Source of the DNA: Catenovulum sp052056295
Lineage (GTDB): Bacteria; Pseudomonadota; Gammaproteobacteria; Enterobacterales; Alteromonadaceae
Direction of reading: 5' to 3'
Length of the DNA stretch: 64,000 bases
NCBI RefSeq assembly: GCF_052056295.1
Contig: NZ_CP182493.1
Span: 2,294,001 to 2,358,000 of the forward strand
Under the pieces are notes generated by a model. That model made no database searches. It saw nothing but the letters and a program-made list of their open reading frames with translations, and was not told the DNA's origin. Numbering within the stretch: the first letter of the stretch is position 1; each line of letters opens with the position of its first letter. Positions 33,186 to 41,324 of the stretch are shown here, piece after piece. Made by a program: the position numbers and the translations under genes.

Positions 33186-33250
33186 GCGCATATTTGGTGC
33201 GGTTAAAAATAGCTCAGGCACCACCTTGGTGCCAAGGTTGCACCAAAATT
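33186..33250. promoter_or_regulatory. NtrC enhancer sites upstream of glnK
   Basis: GGCACCACCTTGGTGCC (33217-33233) is a perfect 7-3-7 palindrome matching the NtrC site GCACCA-N3-TGGTGC. A weaker GCGCATATTTGGTGC (33186-33200) and a half-site TTGCACCA flank it. The distance of about 100 bp upstream of the sigma-54 element is usual. Confidence 0.8.
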
Positions 33251-33354
33251 ATCAAGGTTGCTGAAATGTTATCTTTTATGTGGTTTTTTGTTGGCGCCAA
33301 CAAGGTGAATGATTTGATATACTCGCAGTTATTGTAGGTTGAGAAGATTAAGTT

Positions 33355-34173
33355 ATGCCTGAATTACCAGAAGTAGAAGTGACCCGTATGGGCGTTGGCC
33401 CCATGTTGCAAGGGCAAAAAATTCACCAGATTAATATTTATCACAAGCAGTTACGCTGGCCAATTAAAGATGAACTTAAGTCATTGGCCGGATTAACTAT
33501 CAAATCTGTTAGCCGCCGAGCCAAATATCTAATTGTGCAAATAGAGCAAAGTTATGTACTGTTACATTTAGGTATGTCTGGCAAGCTTTGTGTTGTTGAT
33601 AAAAGCATAGCAAAACAGAAACATGATCACTTCGAAATCGTTTTGACTACAGGTCAAGCATTGCGTTTAAACGACCCGCGCCGATTTGGTGCAGTACTCA
33701 TGTTTGACGAAAAAAGCGAGCTTGATCTTTGGTTGGCTAAGTTAGGCCCTGAACCTTTATCTGGTGATTTTAATCAACAGCAGCTGTATAAATGGACGCA
33801 AAAACGTCAGGTAGCGATTAAAAACTGCATTATGGATAACAAAGTGGTTGTGGGTGTAGGTAATATTTACGCCACGGAATCCTTGTTTAAATCGGCAATA
33901 CATCCACAAACCCCAGCGAATAAACTAACTCAAGCACAATGTGCTAAGTTAGTTGATGAAATTAAACTTGTGCTCGCACGTGCAATTAAACAAGGTGGCA
34001 CAACCTTAAAAGATTTTGCTAAAGCAGATGGTAAACCTGGGTATTTTGCTCAAGAACTGCTGGTGTATGGTCGCAGCGGTGAAAAATGTAAAAGTTGTGG
34101 CAGCATTATTGAAACTATGGTGATAGGGCAAAGAGCGAGCGCTTATTGCCCTAGTTGCCAACCACGTCTATAA
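33355..34173 (+). CDS. mutM: formamidopyrimidine-DNA glycosylase
   Basis: The 272-aa enzyme excises oxidised purines such as 8-oxoguanine and nicks abasic sites. The catalytic N-terminus MPELPEVEVTRMG has Pro2 and Glu3 in place; LLHLGMSGKL, NDPRRFG and VVGVGNIYATESLF are family motifs. The C-terminal zinc finger CKSCGSIIETMVIGQRASAYCPSC is complete. Its 3' end overlaps the convergent chrA stop by 6 bp. Confidence 0.98.
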   Translation: MPELPEVEVTRMGVGPMLQGQKIHQINIYHKQLRWPIKDELKSLAGLTIKSVSRRAKYLIVQIEQSYVLLHLGMSGKLCVVDKSIAKQKHDHFEIVLTTGQALRLNDPRRFGAVLMFDEKSELDLWLAKLGPEPLSGDFNQQQLYKWTQKRQVAIKNCIMDNKVVVGVGNIYATESLFKSAIHPQTPANKLTQAQCAKLVDEIKLVLARAIKQGGTTLKDFAKADGKPGYFAQELLVYGRSGEKCKSCGSIIETMVIGQRASAYCPSCQPRL

Positions 34174-35340
34174 CAAAAGGCCAGTGATTAATCCGCTGGC
34201 GACTACCAACAACCAAGCGGGTAACCATTTTAGCTGCAACACTACAGCCAAGGCTAGCACCAGCGCAATTTGCCAATATTCATCTATCGCATTGGTTAAA
34301 ATAGGCTGGTAAAAAGCGGCAACTAAAAAACCAACAACACTGGCATTAATGCCGAGCAAAGCTTTTTGCACAGCTTGATTAGCCGCTATGTTTTGCCAAA
34401 AATAAAAACAGCAGTTAATTAATAAGAAAGAAGGTAAAAATATTGCAATGAGCGATATGCCTGCGCCAACTAACACGGGTATATCTAATTGATTTACGCC
34501 ACCTAAAAAAGCAGCAAAAGTAAAAATAGGCCCAGGCATAGCTTGAGTAACACCATAACCAGCCAAGAAGTCATCTAAACTGACCCAGCCATTTGCCACA
34601 ACTTCATTTTCAAGCATAGGCAATACCACATGACCACCACCAAATACACTGGCACCAATTCGATAAAAGCTGTCGAACAGCATAAGCGATGAATTTGAAC
34701 TATTCTGGCTAACAATGGGCAGTACTACTAACAAAGCCAACAGCAGTAATAAACTACTAACTGCTAATGTGCGCGAAATATCAAGTTGCACTGGCGTATT
34801 TGATTTTTCAGGTGCTGGGGCAAAAAACATAGCACATAGTGCAGCTGCTACAATCACCAAAAATTGCAGCAAAAAGTGATCGAATAAAATCATCACACAA
34901 CTGCTGGCGATTAATAACAACCAGGTAAGCTTAGAGGTACAAAACTGTTTAGTCATGCTATAACACGCATGTAAAACAATTGCGGCGGTTGCTAGTTTTA
35001 AGCCAGTTATCACACCAGTTAAATTTTCCGTTTGCCACTGAGTTAATCCAAACGCGGCTAACACTAACAAAATGGCTGTTGGCAGGGTAAAACCTAACCA
35101 AGCGGCAAAACCGCCTAACTGTCCGGCCCTATGCATGCCTAAACAGATACCAACTTGGCTGCTGGCAGGACCAGGCATAAACTGTGCGATAGCCATCATT
35201 TGGGCATAACTATCTGCCGATAACCAGCGCCTTTCATCAACAAAGGTCTGTTTGAATAAAGCTAAATGTGCTGCCGGACCACCAAATGCGATACAGCCCA
35301 AACGGAAAAAAGTTAAAAATATGCTGATTAAATCTTTCAT
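34168..35340 (-). CDS. chrA: chromate transporter, long (two-domain) CHR family
   Basis: The 390-aa protein has two homologous membrane halves. The N-terminal half has FFRLGCIAFGGPAAHLALF, QFMPGPASSQVGICLGMHRAGQLGGFAAWLGFTLP; the C-terminal half has YRIGASVFGGGHVVLPMLENEVV and YGVTQAMPGPIFTFAAFLG. This is the usual ChrA of about 400 aa that extrudes chromate. No chrB regulator is adjacent. Convergent with mutM. Confidence 0.93.
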   Translation of the reverse strand: MKDLISIFLTFFRLGCIAFGGPAAHLALFKQTFVDERRWLSADSYAQMMAIAQFMPGPASSQVGICLGMHRAGQLGGFAAWLGFTLPTAILLVLAAFGLTQWQTENLTGVITGLKLATAAIVLHACYSMTKQFCTSKLTWLLLIASSCVMILFDHFLLQFLVIVAAALCAMFFAPAPEKSNTPVQLDISRTLAVSSLLLLLALLVVLPIVSQNSSNSSLMLFDSFYRIGASVFGGGHVVLPMLENEVVANGWVSLDDFLAGYGVTQAMPGPIFTFAAFLGGVNQLDIPVLVGAGISLIAIFLPSFLLINCCFYFWQNIAANQAVQKALLGINASVVGFLVAAFYQPILTNAIDEYWQIALVLALAVVLQLKWLPAWLLVVASGLITGLLL

Positions 35341-35459
35341 TTATAAAATATTTACGGATATAAAGTGCAAAGTTTATTCGAATTTTCTAGTATATAGCCA
35401 GAGTAAAAGAATAACAGCGCCACACGCGGACAAGCTAATACAGGATATAGCGCATACCC

Positions 35460-36779
35460 ATGAAGTATCTAGGTTATTTATTTAAATTAATTGTTTGGTT
35501 ATTGATACTAAGCTTAGTTGGCATAGCCGTGTCTGTGTATTTAATTCGAGCAGATCGCCCGCTTGTTAGCCAAACACAACAAATATCGGCAGAGCGAGTC
35601 TCACAAGCGCGCCAGTCTTTGCAGCGTATAGCTAAAGAGCTCAATAATACTGTGGGGCCTGCATATTTCCAGTTCCATCAATCAGATATTGACGCCATGA
35701 TGGCGATAGTTTCTTACACTGTGCCTTCAACCAAAGCTCGCGCATTTTTATCTAAACAAGGTGTTAATTTTGTCGCGACCACTGAGATAAACACTCCTTA
35801 TACCACCCAATATATTAATTTTCATTGTATGTTATTGCCGTCGGAAACACGCAAAAACATGCTGTCACTCGACTATTGTGATTTAGGTAAGATTAAATTG
35901 CCCAAATGGATGATAAAACCTGCGTATACCTTTTTACTTCAACAATTGTTTGATGAAAAGCTCGCGGAGACTGTTTTGTCTATGGTCACAGCTGTTGAAC
36001 TAGATGATGAAAATATCGCCATTGATTTGCTGATCCAAGATGGACTTAAACAACAGGTATTGACTGCTATTCAGAATAAATCGAAAAATCACGTAGTTAA
36101 TGGTTTTACCGGTTTATCAGGCTTCGAGCCTGCAACGGTTGAGATTTATCTAAAAGAAATCCAATCTTTGTACAAACTCAACAACCCAGGTAATCAAGCG
36201 CAGTCGTTATCTTTTTATCTAGGTAATGTATTTTATTTAGCCTCGCTGCGCAGCGAGTTTGAGGATGCATCGGCAGAAAATCAAGCGGCTTTATGGGCGT
36301 TGGTTATTGCTTTTGGTAATCGTAAATTTGGTCATTTCTTATCACTACCACGTGAGCTGCTTAATCAGTTTGGCGGAGATAGATTAACTTTAATGCGGCG
36401 TGGCGATTTAAAATTACACTTTTTATTCTCGGCAGCCCTTGAACGTTTAGTACAAGCCAATATGGGCTTAAAAGTGGGTGAACTAAAAGAGTTGATGGAC
36501 ATGGATAAAGGTGGTTCGGGTTTCAGTTTTGCAGATTTAGCCGCGGATAAAGCGGGCATTAAATTTGCTCAATTTGTTTTAGAACAACCTGAATTAGCGC
36601 AGCAAAGGTTAACTGGTAATTTAGCTGAAACTGAGTTTTTCCCATCTATTGATGATTTACCCGAGGGCCTAGCTGAAAAAGCATTTAATCAGAGTTTTGG
36701 TAATACCGAATCAGCTGAGTATAAGCAGTTAGAAGCTATTATTGACCAACGTATTGCCCAACTGGCTTTATATCAATAA
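35460..36779 (+). CDS. conserved membrane-anchored hypothetical protein
   Basis: The 439-aa protein has an N-terminal membrane anchor (FKLIVWLLILSLVGIAVSVYLI) and a large predicted periplasmic domain with no Cys pairs or catalytic signature I can name. Segments that look conserved are PAYFQFHQSDIDAMMAIVS, FHCMLLPSETRKNMLSLDYC, RGDLKLHFLFSAALERL and DKGGSGFSFADLAADKAGIKFA. I do not recognise the family. It stands alone between chrA (divergent) and ybdG (convergent). Confidence 0.7.
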   Translation: MKYLGYLFKLIVWLLILSLVGIAVSVYLIRADRPLVSQTQQISAERVSQARQSLQRIAKELNNTVGPAYFQFHQSDIDAMMAIVSYTVPSTKARAFLSKQGVNFVATTEINTPYTTQYINFHCMLLPSETRKNMLSLDYCDLGKIKLPKWMIKPAYTFLLQQLFDEKLAETVLSMVTAVELDDENIAIDLLIQDGLKQQVLTAIQNKSKNHVVNGFTGLSGFEPATVEIYLKEIQSLYKLNNPGNQAQSLSFYLGNVFYLASLRSEFEDASAENQAALWALVIAFGNRKFGHFLSLPRELLNQFGGDRLTLMRRGDLKLHFLFSAALERLVQANMGLKVGELKELMDMDKGGSGFSFADLAADKAGIKFAQFVLEQPELAQQRLTGNLAETEFFPSIDDLPEGLAEKAFNQSFGNTESAEYKQLEAIIDQRIAQLALYQ

Positions 36780-36846
36780 TTCTATTCTTGTGTGCTAGCT
36801 GGGATTAGTTGTCATACTAATCATCAGCAACAAAATGGCTTGGCAT

Positions 36847-36877
36847 GCTAGTTTGAAAAATTATGTTTCAAACTAGC
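36847..36877. repeat. perfect 12-bp hairpin resembling D-element arms
   Basis: GCTAGTTTGAAA and TTTCAAACTAGC pair perfectly around an 8-nt loop. There is no T-tract, so it is a poor terminator. The right part (ttatgtttcaaactagc) is 15/17 identical to the right arm of the D-type elements near the urease genes, so it may be a remnant that lost the central hairpins. Confidence 0.5.
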
Positions 36878-36937
36878 CTGTATATTTATATTGAGTTTTC
36901 TTGTCCTGATTATGCTTGTGAGAATGCTAGCTGAAAT

Positions 36938-38125
36938 CTATTTTCCCTGACCAAATTGATAAATACGTAAACCAAAATAATCGGCGGCACATAATAGATG
37001 ATCGATCACATCGGCTTGAATTGCTTCGTATTTTTTCCATTCAACTTCGGTAAAACAATATACTTCAAGTGGTAAACCATTTTCGGTTGCTGCAAGTTGC
37101 CGACACATAATTAACATATCGCTACGTATTTCTTTTTTAGCATTTAAATAACGTTCAACATACGCGCGGAAAGTACCTAAATTAGATAAAGTGCGTTTAT
37201 CCGGTAAATTGTCTGAGCTTGCAACCGTTGCACCATCTTCGAGTTTCTGTTGTAAATACTCTTGCAGCAGAGGATGTTGTGTTAGTTTATCGAAATCTTC
37301 TTGAGTAATATGTCGAACTGAGTTTTGGTCAATATATAAAGCGCGTTTCATCCTGCGTGCGCCAGTTTCCTGCATGCCACGCCAGTTAGTAAAACTGTTT
37401 GATACTAAATCGTAAACCGGTACTGAGGTTATCGTATTATCAAAATTACGTACCTTAACTACGGTTAAACCAACAGAAATCACAGTGCCGTCTGCACCAC
37501 CGGGTGTATAGACTATCCAATCACCAACACGAACTAAGCGATTCAGTGATAACTGCACACCAGCAACAAAACCTAAGATCACATCTTTAAAAATCAATAA
37601 GACTAAGGCCATTGCGGCTGAAATACCGGTTAATAGTGCCAGAGGTGATTTATCAAAGGTGATAGAAACAATAAAAATCACTGTCACTATATAAACGGTT
37701 AACACAGCTAGCTGGCGAACATTATCAATTGGTAATGTACGTAAGGTTTCGCTCCGGTCAAAAATATCGCGAATTGTATGAATAATACTTAAAATAACTG
37801 AGGCGATTAGAATAGTTAGAGTAATGCTAATAAACTGATTAAATACATCGTGTTGCGAGTCAGTAAAATCAAATAATGAGTGGGTACTTTTTTCAACCAC
37901 AATAATAGGCACACACCACAAAATTCGATTTAAAAATTTGTTTTTGAGTAACAAGTCATCCCATTCCAAACGAGTTTTGCGGATCGCGGTACTGATGAGT
38001 GGGCTGATTATTTTAAAAGTGAGCAAGCCAACTGCAGCAACTAATAAAAAGATTACGCCAATACGAGATGCGGTATAAGCAACACCTTGCTCTGGTAACC
38101 AAGCTAACCAGGAAATATCTTGCAT
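36938..38125 (-). CDS. ybdG: MscS-family mechanosensitive channel (YbdG-like)
   Basis: The 395-aa protein has several N-terminal helices and the MscS pore/beta domain: ALLTGISAAMALVLLIFKDVILGFVAGVQLSLNRLVRVGDWIVYTPGGADGTVISVGLTVVKVRNFDNTITSVPVYDLVSNSFTNW. The long cytosolic C-terminal domain (RRMKRALYIDQNSVRHITQ...) and total length match YbdG (415 aa), a minor-conductance osmoprotective channel. Monocistronic by spacing. Confidence 0.9.
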   Translation of the reverse strand: MQDISWLAWLPEQGVAYTASRIGVIFLLVAAVGLLTFKIISPLISTAIRKTRLEWDDLLLKNKFLNRILWCVPIIVVEKSTHSLFDFTDSQHDVFNQFISITLTILIASVILSIIHTIRDIFDRSETLRTLPIDNVRQLAVLTVYIVTVIFIVSITFDKSPLALLTGISAAMALVLLIFKDVILGFVAGVQLSLNRLVRVGDWIVYTPGGADGTVISVGLTVVKVRNFDNTITSVPVYDLVSNSFTNWRGMQETGARRMKRALYIDQNSVRHITQEDFDKLTQHPLLQEYLQQKLEDGATVASSDNLPDKRTLSNLGTFRAYVERYLNAKKEIRSDMLIMCRQLAATENGLPLEVYCFTEVEWKKYEAIQADVIDHLLCAADYFGLRIYQFGQGK

Positions 38126-38147
38126 ATGATGACCTTAAATACAAATG

Positions 38148-38201
38148 AAAAACGGTTGATATGTTACTCCTTAGCTTAGCTAGGAACAATCAACCGTTTG
38201 T
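38148..38201 (-). terminator. terminator after nfeD
   Basis: CGGTTGAT...ATCAACCG form a stem with a long loop. On the minus strand the second arm is followed by TTTTTC. Sits about 30 bp downstream of nfeD. Confidence 0.6.
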
Positions 38202-38227
38202 TTATTGAGGTTTTTCTTGATTACGAA

Positions 38228-38683
38228 TTAAATTGCTTTAACCCATAAAGTGCCAACCTCAACTTTAACTACTTCTACTTCATTACCTGCAGCTATTGGA
38301 GATTCGCTTTTGACTTTCCATTCAATTCCTGAATATTTGTGTGTGGTTAGACCTTTATTATCAATGGCTTGTTCACTAAAAAAACGCACACCGTCAAAAT
38401 CGCTCTTTACCTGTTTGATTTCGCTTTGTCCTTGCAGATTTTTTAGTGGTTTCCACAAAGCTATCGCCAATAATGCACTGATAATCGCGTTGCTTAATAA
38501 AATTGAGGTTAATGTATCAGGTAAAATGCCTAACCAAATTAAGCTGCCGGATATCACCATAGATATACCAACAAAAAACAATATAAAAGTCGCAAAACCT
38601 AAAATTGCTACCTCAATTGCCAGCAGGATAATACCTGTGGCAATCAGTAACTGTGGGATATAAGGGGTTAAAGATTCAATCAT
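38228..38683 (-). CDS. ybbJ: NfeD family membrane protein (YbbJ-like)
   Basis: The 151-aa protein has three to four hydrophobic segments (LLIATGIILLAIEVAILGFATFILFFVGISMVISGSLIWLG) and a C-terminal OB-fold-like domain with SGIEWKVKSESPIAAGNEVEVVKVEVGTLWVK. NfeD proteins pair with SPFH proteins; its start overlaps the qmcA stop by 4 bp, so they are coupled. Probably supports membrane microdomain organisation. Confidence 0.93.
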   Translation of the reverse strand: MIESLTPYIPQLLIATGIILLAIEVAILGFATFILFFVGISMVISGSLIWLGILPDTLTSILLSNAIISALLAIALWKPLKNLQGQSEIKQVKSDFDGVRFFSEQAIDNKGLTTHKYSGIEWKVKSESPIAAGNEVEVVKVEVGTLWVKAI

Positions 38684-39624
38684 GCTCTTTGCCCTTGGTT
38701 TAAGCTATTAATAATAGTGGTTGCTTGCGCGACAATTGATGCTGCGTCTGTTGAGCTATCTGGCAATAAAACTACGCTAGATTCTTTAGCAATAGCTTGT
38801 TTAGCCTCAATTGCTCTAGTAGCAAGATCAAGCTGAATAGCTTTTTGACCTTCTTCTGTGGCTGCCGCTTTACCCACTACTGCAAGTGCTTCAGCTTGTG
38901 CATCGGCAACTGCGATAATGGCTTTTGCTTCACCTTCAGCTTTTAATACTTGCTCTTGCTTCTCAGCTTCTGCAGCTAAAACACGCGCCTGTTTTTCACC
39001 TTCAGCGATATTAATTGCAGCTTGTTTTTCACCTTCTGACTCTAAAATTTTTGCTCGACGCTCACGCTCTGCCTTCATCTGCGATTCCATCGAATCCATA
39101 ATAGTAGAAGGTGGAGTAATATCTTTAATCTCGTAGCGCAAAACGGCCACACCCCAAGAATCAGCTGCTTCATTGATTGACTGGACTATCTTGGCGTTAA
39201 GCATGTCACGCTCTTCAAAGGTCTTGTCTAAATCAATTTTACCTATTTCCGAACGCATTGTGGTTTGGGCTAACTGGGTTACGGCAAATACGTAATCTTC
39301 CACACCATAAGTTGCTTTGTACGGGTCAAGCACACGGAAATATAAAACACCATCTACCGTTAGTGAGATATTGTCTTTAGTAATAGCCGCTTGGCTAGGT
39401 ACATCAAAAGCTTGTTCTTTAAGTGAACGGTCTGCTGAAATTTTATCAACAAACGGGATAATAAAGTTGATACCTGCTTCTTTAGTTGATTGGTATTTAC
39501 CAAAACGTTCAACTATCCAGGCGCGGTTCTGCGGGACAAATTTAATTGATGATTTAAGGGTAACTATTACAAAAACGAATAGTGCAAATTGAGTGGTAAA
39601 AACGTATTCAAACAAAATATCCAT
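38680..39624 (-). CDS. qmcA: SPFH/Band 7 stomatin-like protein (QmcA)
   Basis: The 314-aa protein has an N-terminal membrane segment, the Band 7 domain (VPQNRAWIVERFGKYQSTKEAGINFIIPFVDKISADRSLKEQAFDVPSQAAITKDN) and a long helical tail with AEGEKQARVLAAEAEKQEQVLKAEGEAKAI repeats. This is the stomatin/paraslipin-type QmcA that oligomerises on the inner membrane. First gene of qmcA-nfeD. A GACATNNNATGTC palindrome is 19 bp upstream and a CRP site about 100 bp upstream. Confidence 0.95.
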   Translation of the reverse strand: MDILFEYVFTTQFALFVFVIVTLKSSIKFVPQNRAWIVERFGKYQSTKEAGINFIIPFVDKISADRSLKEQAFDVPSQAAITKDNISLTVDGVLYFRVLDPYKATYGVEDYVFAVTQLAQTTMRSEIGKIDLDKTFEERDMLNAKIVQSINEAADSWGVAVLRYEIKDITPPSTIMDSMESQMKAERERRAKILESEGEKQAAINIAEGEKQARVLAAEAEKQEQVLKAEGEAKAIIAVADAQAEALAVVGKAAATEEGQKAIQLDLATRAIEAKQAIAKESSVVLLPDSSTDAASIVAQATTIINSLNQGQRA

Positions 39625-39642
39625 GATGTTTCCTTTTTCTTT

Positions 39643-39655
39643 GACATATTATGTC
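39643..39655 (-). promoter_or_regulatory. GACATNNNATGTC palindrome before qmcA
   Basis: GACATATTATGTC is a perfect 5-3-5 palindrome, 19 bp before the qmcA ATG. It has the same arms as the two sites before yjfI at 21.4 kb, and like those it adjoins a TTGACA-like hexamer. Confidence 0.6.
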
Positions 39656-39721
39656 TTGGGTTTTCAGTATTGCGTGAATTCCAATTTAGTGCATTTATTT
39701 TAGTCAGAAATAGCTAGAAAG

Positions 39722-39737
39722 TGTGATCTATTTCACA
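39722..39737. promoter_or_regulatory. CRP-cAMP site upstream of qmcA
   Basis: TGTGATCTATTTCACA matches the CRP consensus TGTGA-N6-TCACA perfectly, within an A/T-rich surround. It is centred about 105 bp upstream of the qmcA start. Confidence 0.7.
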
Positions 39738-39781
39738 TTTTTCTGGGGTGTTAAACGGAAGGTTTCGAATAAAGCGATTAA

Positions 39782-39847
39782 TTTGCCACCGTTAGATAGG
39801 CGATTCTGCAGCAGAAAGGGAAGATTAAATGCGCAGACGGTGGCAAA
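39782..39847. other. long inverted repeat between ubiK and qmcA
   Basis: TTTGCCACCGT (39782-39792) and ACGGTGGCAAA (39837-39847) are perfectly complementary over 11 bp, 44 nt apart; the loop itself contains ctgcagcag. No T-tract follows on either strand. It could be a weak terminator of ubiK, a processed 3' structure or an operator pair. Confidence 0.5.
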
Positions 39848-39868
39848 GTCATGGTGAATTAACTAAGG

Positions 39869-40132
39869 CTATTCACTTTTATTTGAGTCGGCTAACTTAG
39901 CTTCTAATTCAGCCATTTTTTGTTCTAAATCAGCAAGCTTTTCGCGTGTACGCATTAATACTCGAGTTTGCACATCAAACTCTTCGCGGGTAACTAAATC
40001 AAGCTGAGCTAATTTACTTTGTAAAACTTGTTTAGTTTTTTCTTCCATCTCACCAGCAAATTGTTTGATACCACTTGGCATAGACTCACTAATTTGATGG
40101 GCTATTTCTTCTAATTTTTTCGCGTTGATCAT
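39869..40132 (-). CDS. ubiK: ubiquinone biosynthesis accessory factor UbiK (YqiC)
   Basis: The 87-aa protein has a short N-terminal amphipathic part (NAKKLEEIAHQISESMPSGIKQF) and a long coiled coil (residues 45-85, REEFDVQTRVLMRTREKLADLEQKMAELEAKL). This is the BMFP/UbiK family that assists the aerobic Ubi complex with UbiJ. Length and pattern fully match. Confidence 0.95.
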   Translation of the reverse strand: MINAKKLEEIAHQISESMPSGIKQFAGEMEEKTKQVLQSKLAQLDLVTREEFDVQTRVLMRTREKLADLEQKMAELEAKLADSNKSE

Positions 40133-40191
40133 AATCTTTATCGTCTCGAATGAATTGTTTTTATTGTAGCTAGTTACACTGCTAAATTAAA

Positions 40192-41094
40192 TTAAGATTT
40201 ATGTTTTTTTGACAGATAATAAATACCGGCAATAACCAAAGCCATGCCTAAAGCATGTACTAGGGTAAAAACTTCATTCAATAAAACAATTGAAAATATT
40301 GTGGTTAATACTGGACCTAAGCTGCCAGAAATAGACGCATTGTTCGCGCCTATTTTTTCAATTGCAGCATTCATCAAAAATGATGGAATGACAGTTGCGA
40401 TAATCGCAATGGCCGCTGCATATAGTAATACCGGCAGTGGCTGCAGCAGGTCACTTGGGTTATGGGTCAAAAAGAAGTGAATCACAATGGCGACAGTTGC
40501 GGCCAACATAGCAATACAGGTAAAAAACTTACTGCCATATTTACCACTATATTTCTGGCTACCGACCACATAAAACGAAAAACTTAAACTACTGGCAAGC
40601 ACCAACAAAGTACCTGTGATCACAGCTTCACCTAAATTAGATAAGTCATAATAAAAAATCAGCAGTAAACCTGCATAAGCTATGGTTAAACTGGCCAGTT
40701 CAACTAATTTGATTGGTCGCTTTTGCCATAAGGCATTAATAATCAACACAAACGCAGGGTAGGTGTACAAGACTATGCGCTCGTAATGTGCGGTAATAAA
40801 ATTTAGTGCGTATAAATCTAACCAACTCGCGGCGTAATAACCCATTAAACCTAAAATAATAATGCTAATGATTGAATCGCGTGATAGCGGTTGGCGCATT
40901 GGTTGTTTTAACACTAAGTGCAACATGTATAAATAAAACGGCATGGCCAGCAGCATACGCCAGGTCATTAATGTGGTGGTGTCGACGCCATATTCATAAG
41001 CAAGTTTGATAAAAATAGATTTGCTCGAAAACATTGCTACGGCAATAAAAGCTAAGCTGAATCCAGAATTAGTTAGAGAATTGTTTTTTAACAC
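40192..41094 (-). CDS. EamA/DMT-family transporter
   Basis: The 300-aa protein has ten hydrophobic helices in two EamA repeats (SLAFIAVAMFSSKSIFIKLAYEYGVDTTTLMTWRMLLAMPFYL; ASISGSLGPVLTTIFSIVLLNEVFTLVHALGMALVIAGIYYL). DMT proteins export small metabolites such as amino acids. Substrate unknown. The start is GTG with aagga upstream. Confidence 0.88.
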   Translation of the reverse strand: MLKNNSLTNSGFSLAFIAVAMFSSKSIFIKLAYEYGVDTTTLMTWRMLLAMPFYLYMLHLVLKQPMRQPLSRDSIISIIILGLMGYYAASWLDLYALNFITAHYERIVLYTYPAFVLIINALWQKRPIKLVELASLTIAYAGLLLIFYYDLSNLGEAVITGTLLVLASSLSFSFYVVGSQKYSGKYGSKFFTCIAMLAATVAIVIHFFLTHNPSDLLQPLPVLLYAAAIAIIATVIPSFLMNAAIEKIGANNASISGSLGPVLTTIFSIVLLNEVFTLVHALGMALVIAGIYYLSKKHKS

Positions 41095-41195
41095 AAATTT
41101 CCTTGTGAATGCCGATGTGGATTAAATCAGTTGGTATTGTAACAAGGAGGAGAAAAATAAATTTAAAAAAATTTTGAATTTATTTTAGTTTTTAT

Positions 41196-41224
41196 TGAAC
41201 TTAGCCGAAATCGCACAGTCTATT
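41196..41224 (+). promoter_or_regulatory. sigma-E-like promoter of small RNA copy 2
   Basis: TGAACTT-N16-TCTATT matches the sigma-E pattern, and the same arrangement with identical spacing lies before copy 1. The alternative sigma-70 reading is TTGAAC-N20-TATTAT. Confidence 0.55.
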
Positions 41225-41230
41225 ATTATG

Positions 41231-41301
41231 AATTTAAAGTGTGTTCCTGTTGTATCTCCCTTGTATGCCGCCTGTAGTTATGCTGTAGGCGGCTTTTTTT
41301 T
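41231..41301 (+). ncRNA. candidate small RNA, copy 2 (twin of 7474-7543)
   Basis: Predicted RNA of about 70 nt. It carries the identical UCCUGUUGUAUCUCCCUUGU block, then a strong stem GCCGCCTGTA...TGTAGGCGGC and eight Ts. No plus-strand protein gene precedes it within kilobases, so the terminator must belong to this short transcript. The region upstream is conserved with copy 1 through the promoter to about -35. The RNA lies between the 3' end of the response regulator gene and the 5' side of the EamA gene. Confidence 0.7.
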
Positions 41302-41324
41302 GCCTGTTTTTTTAGTAGAGACTG

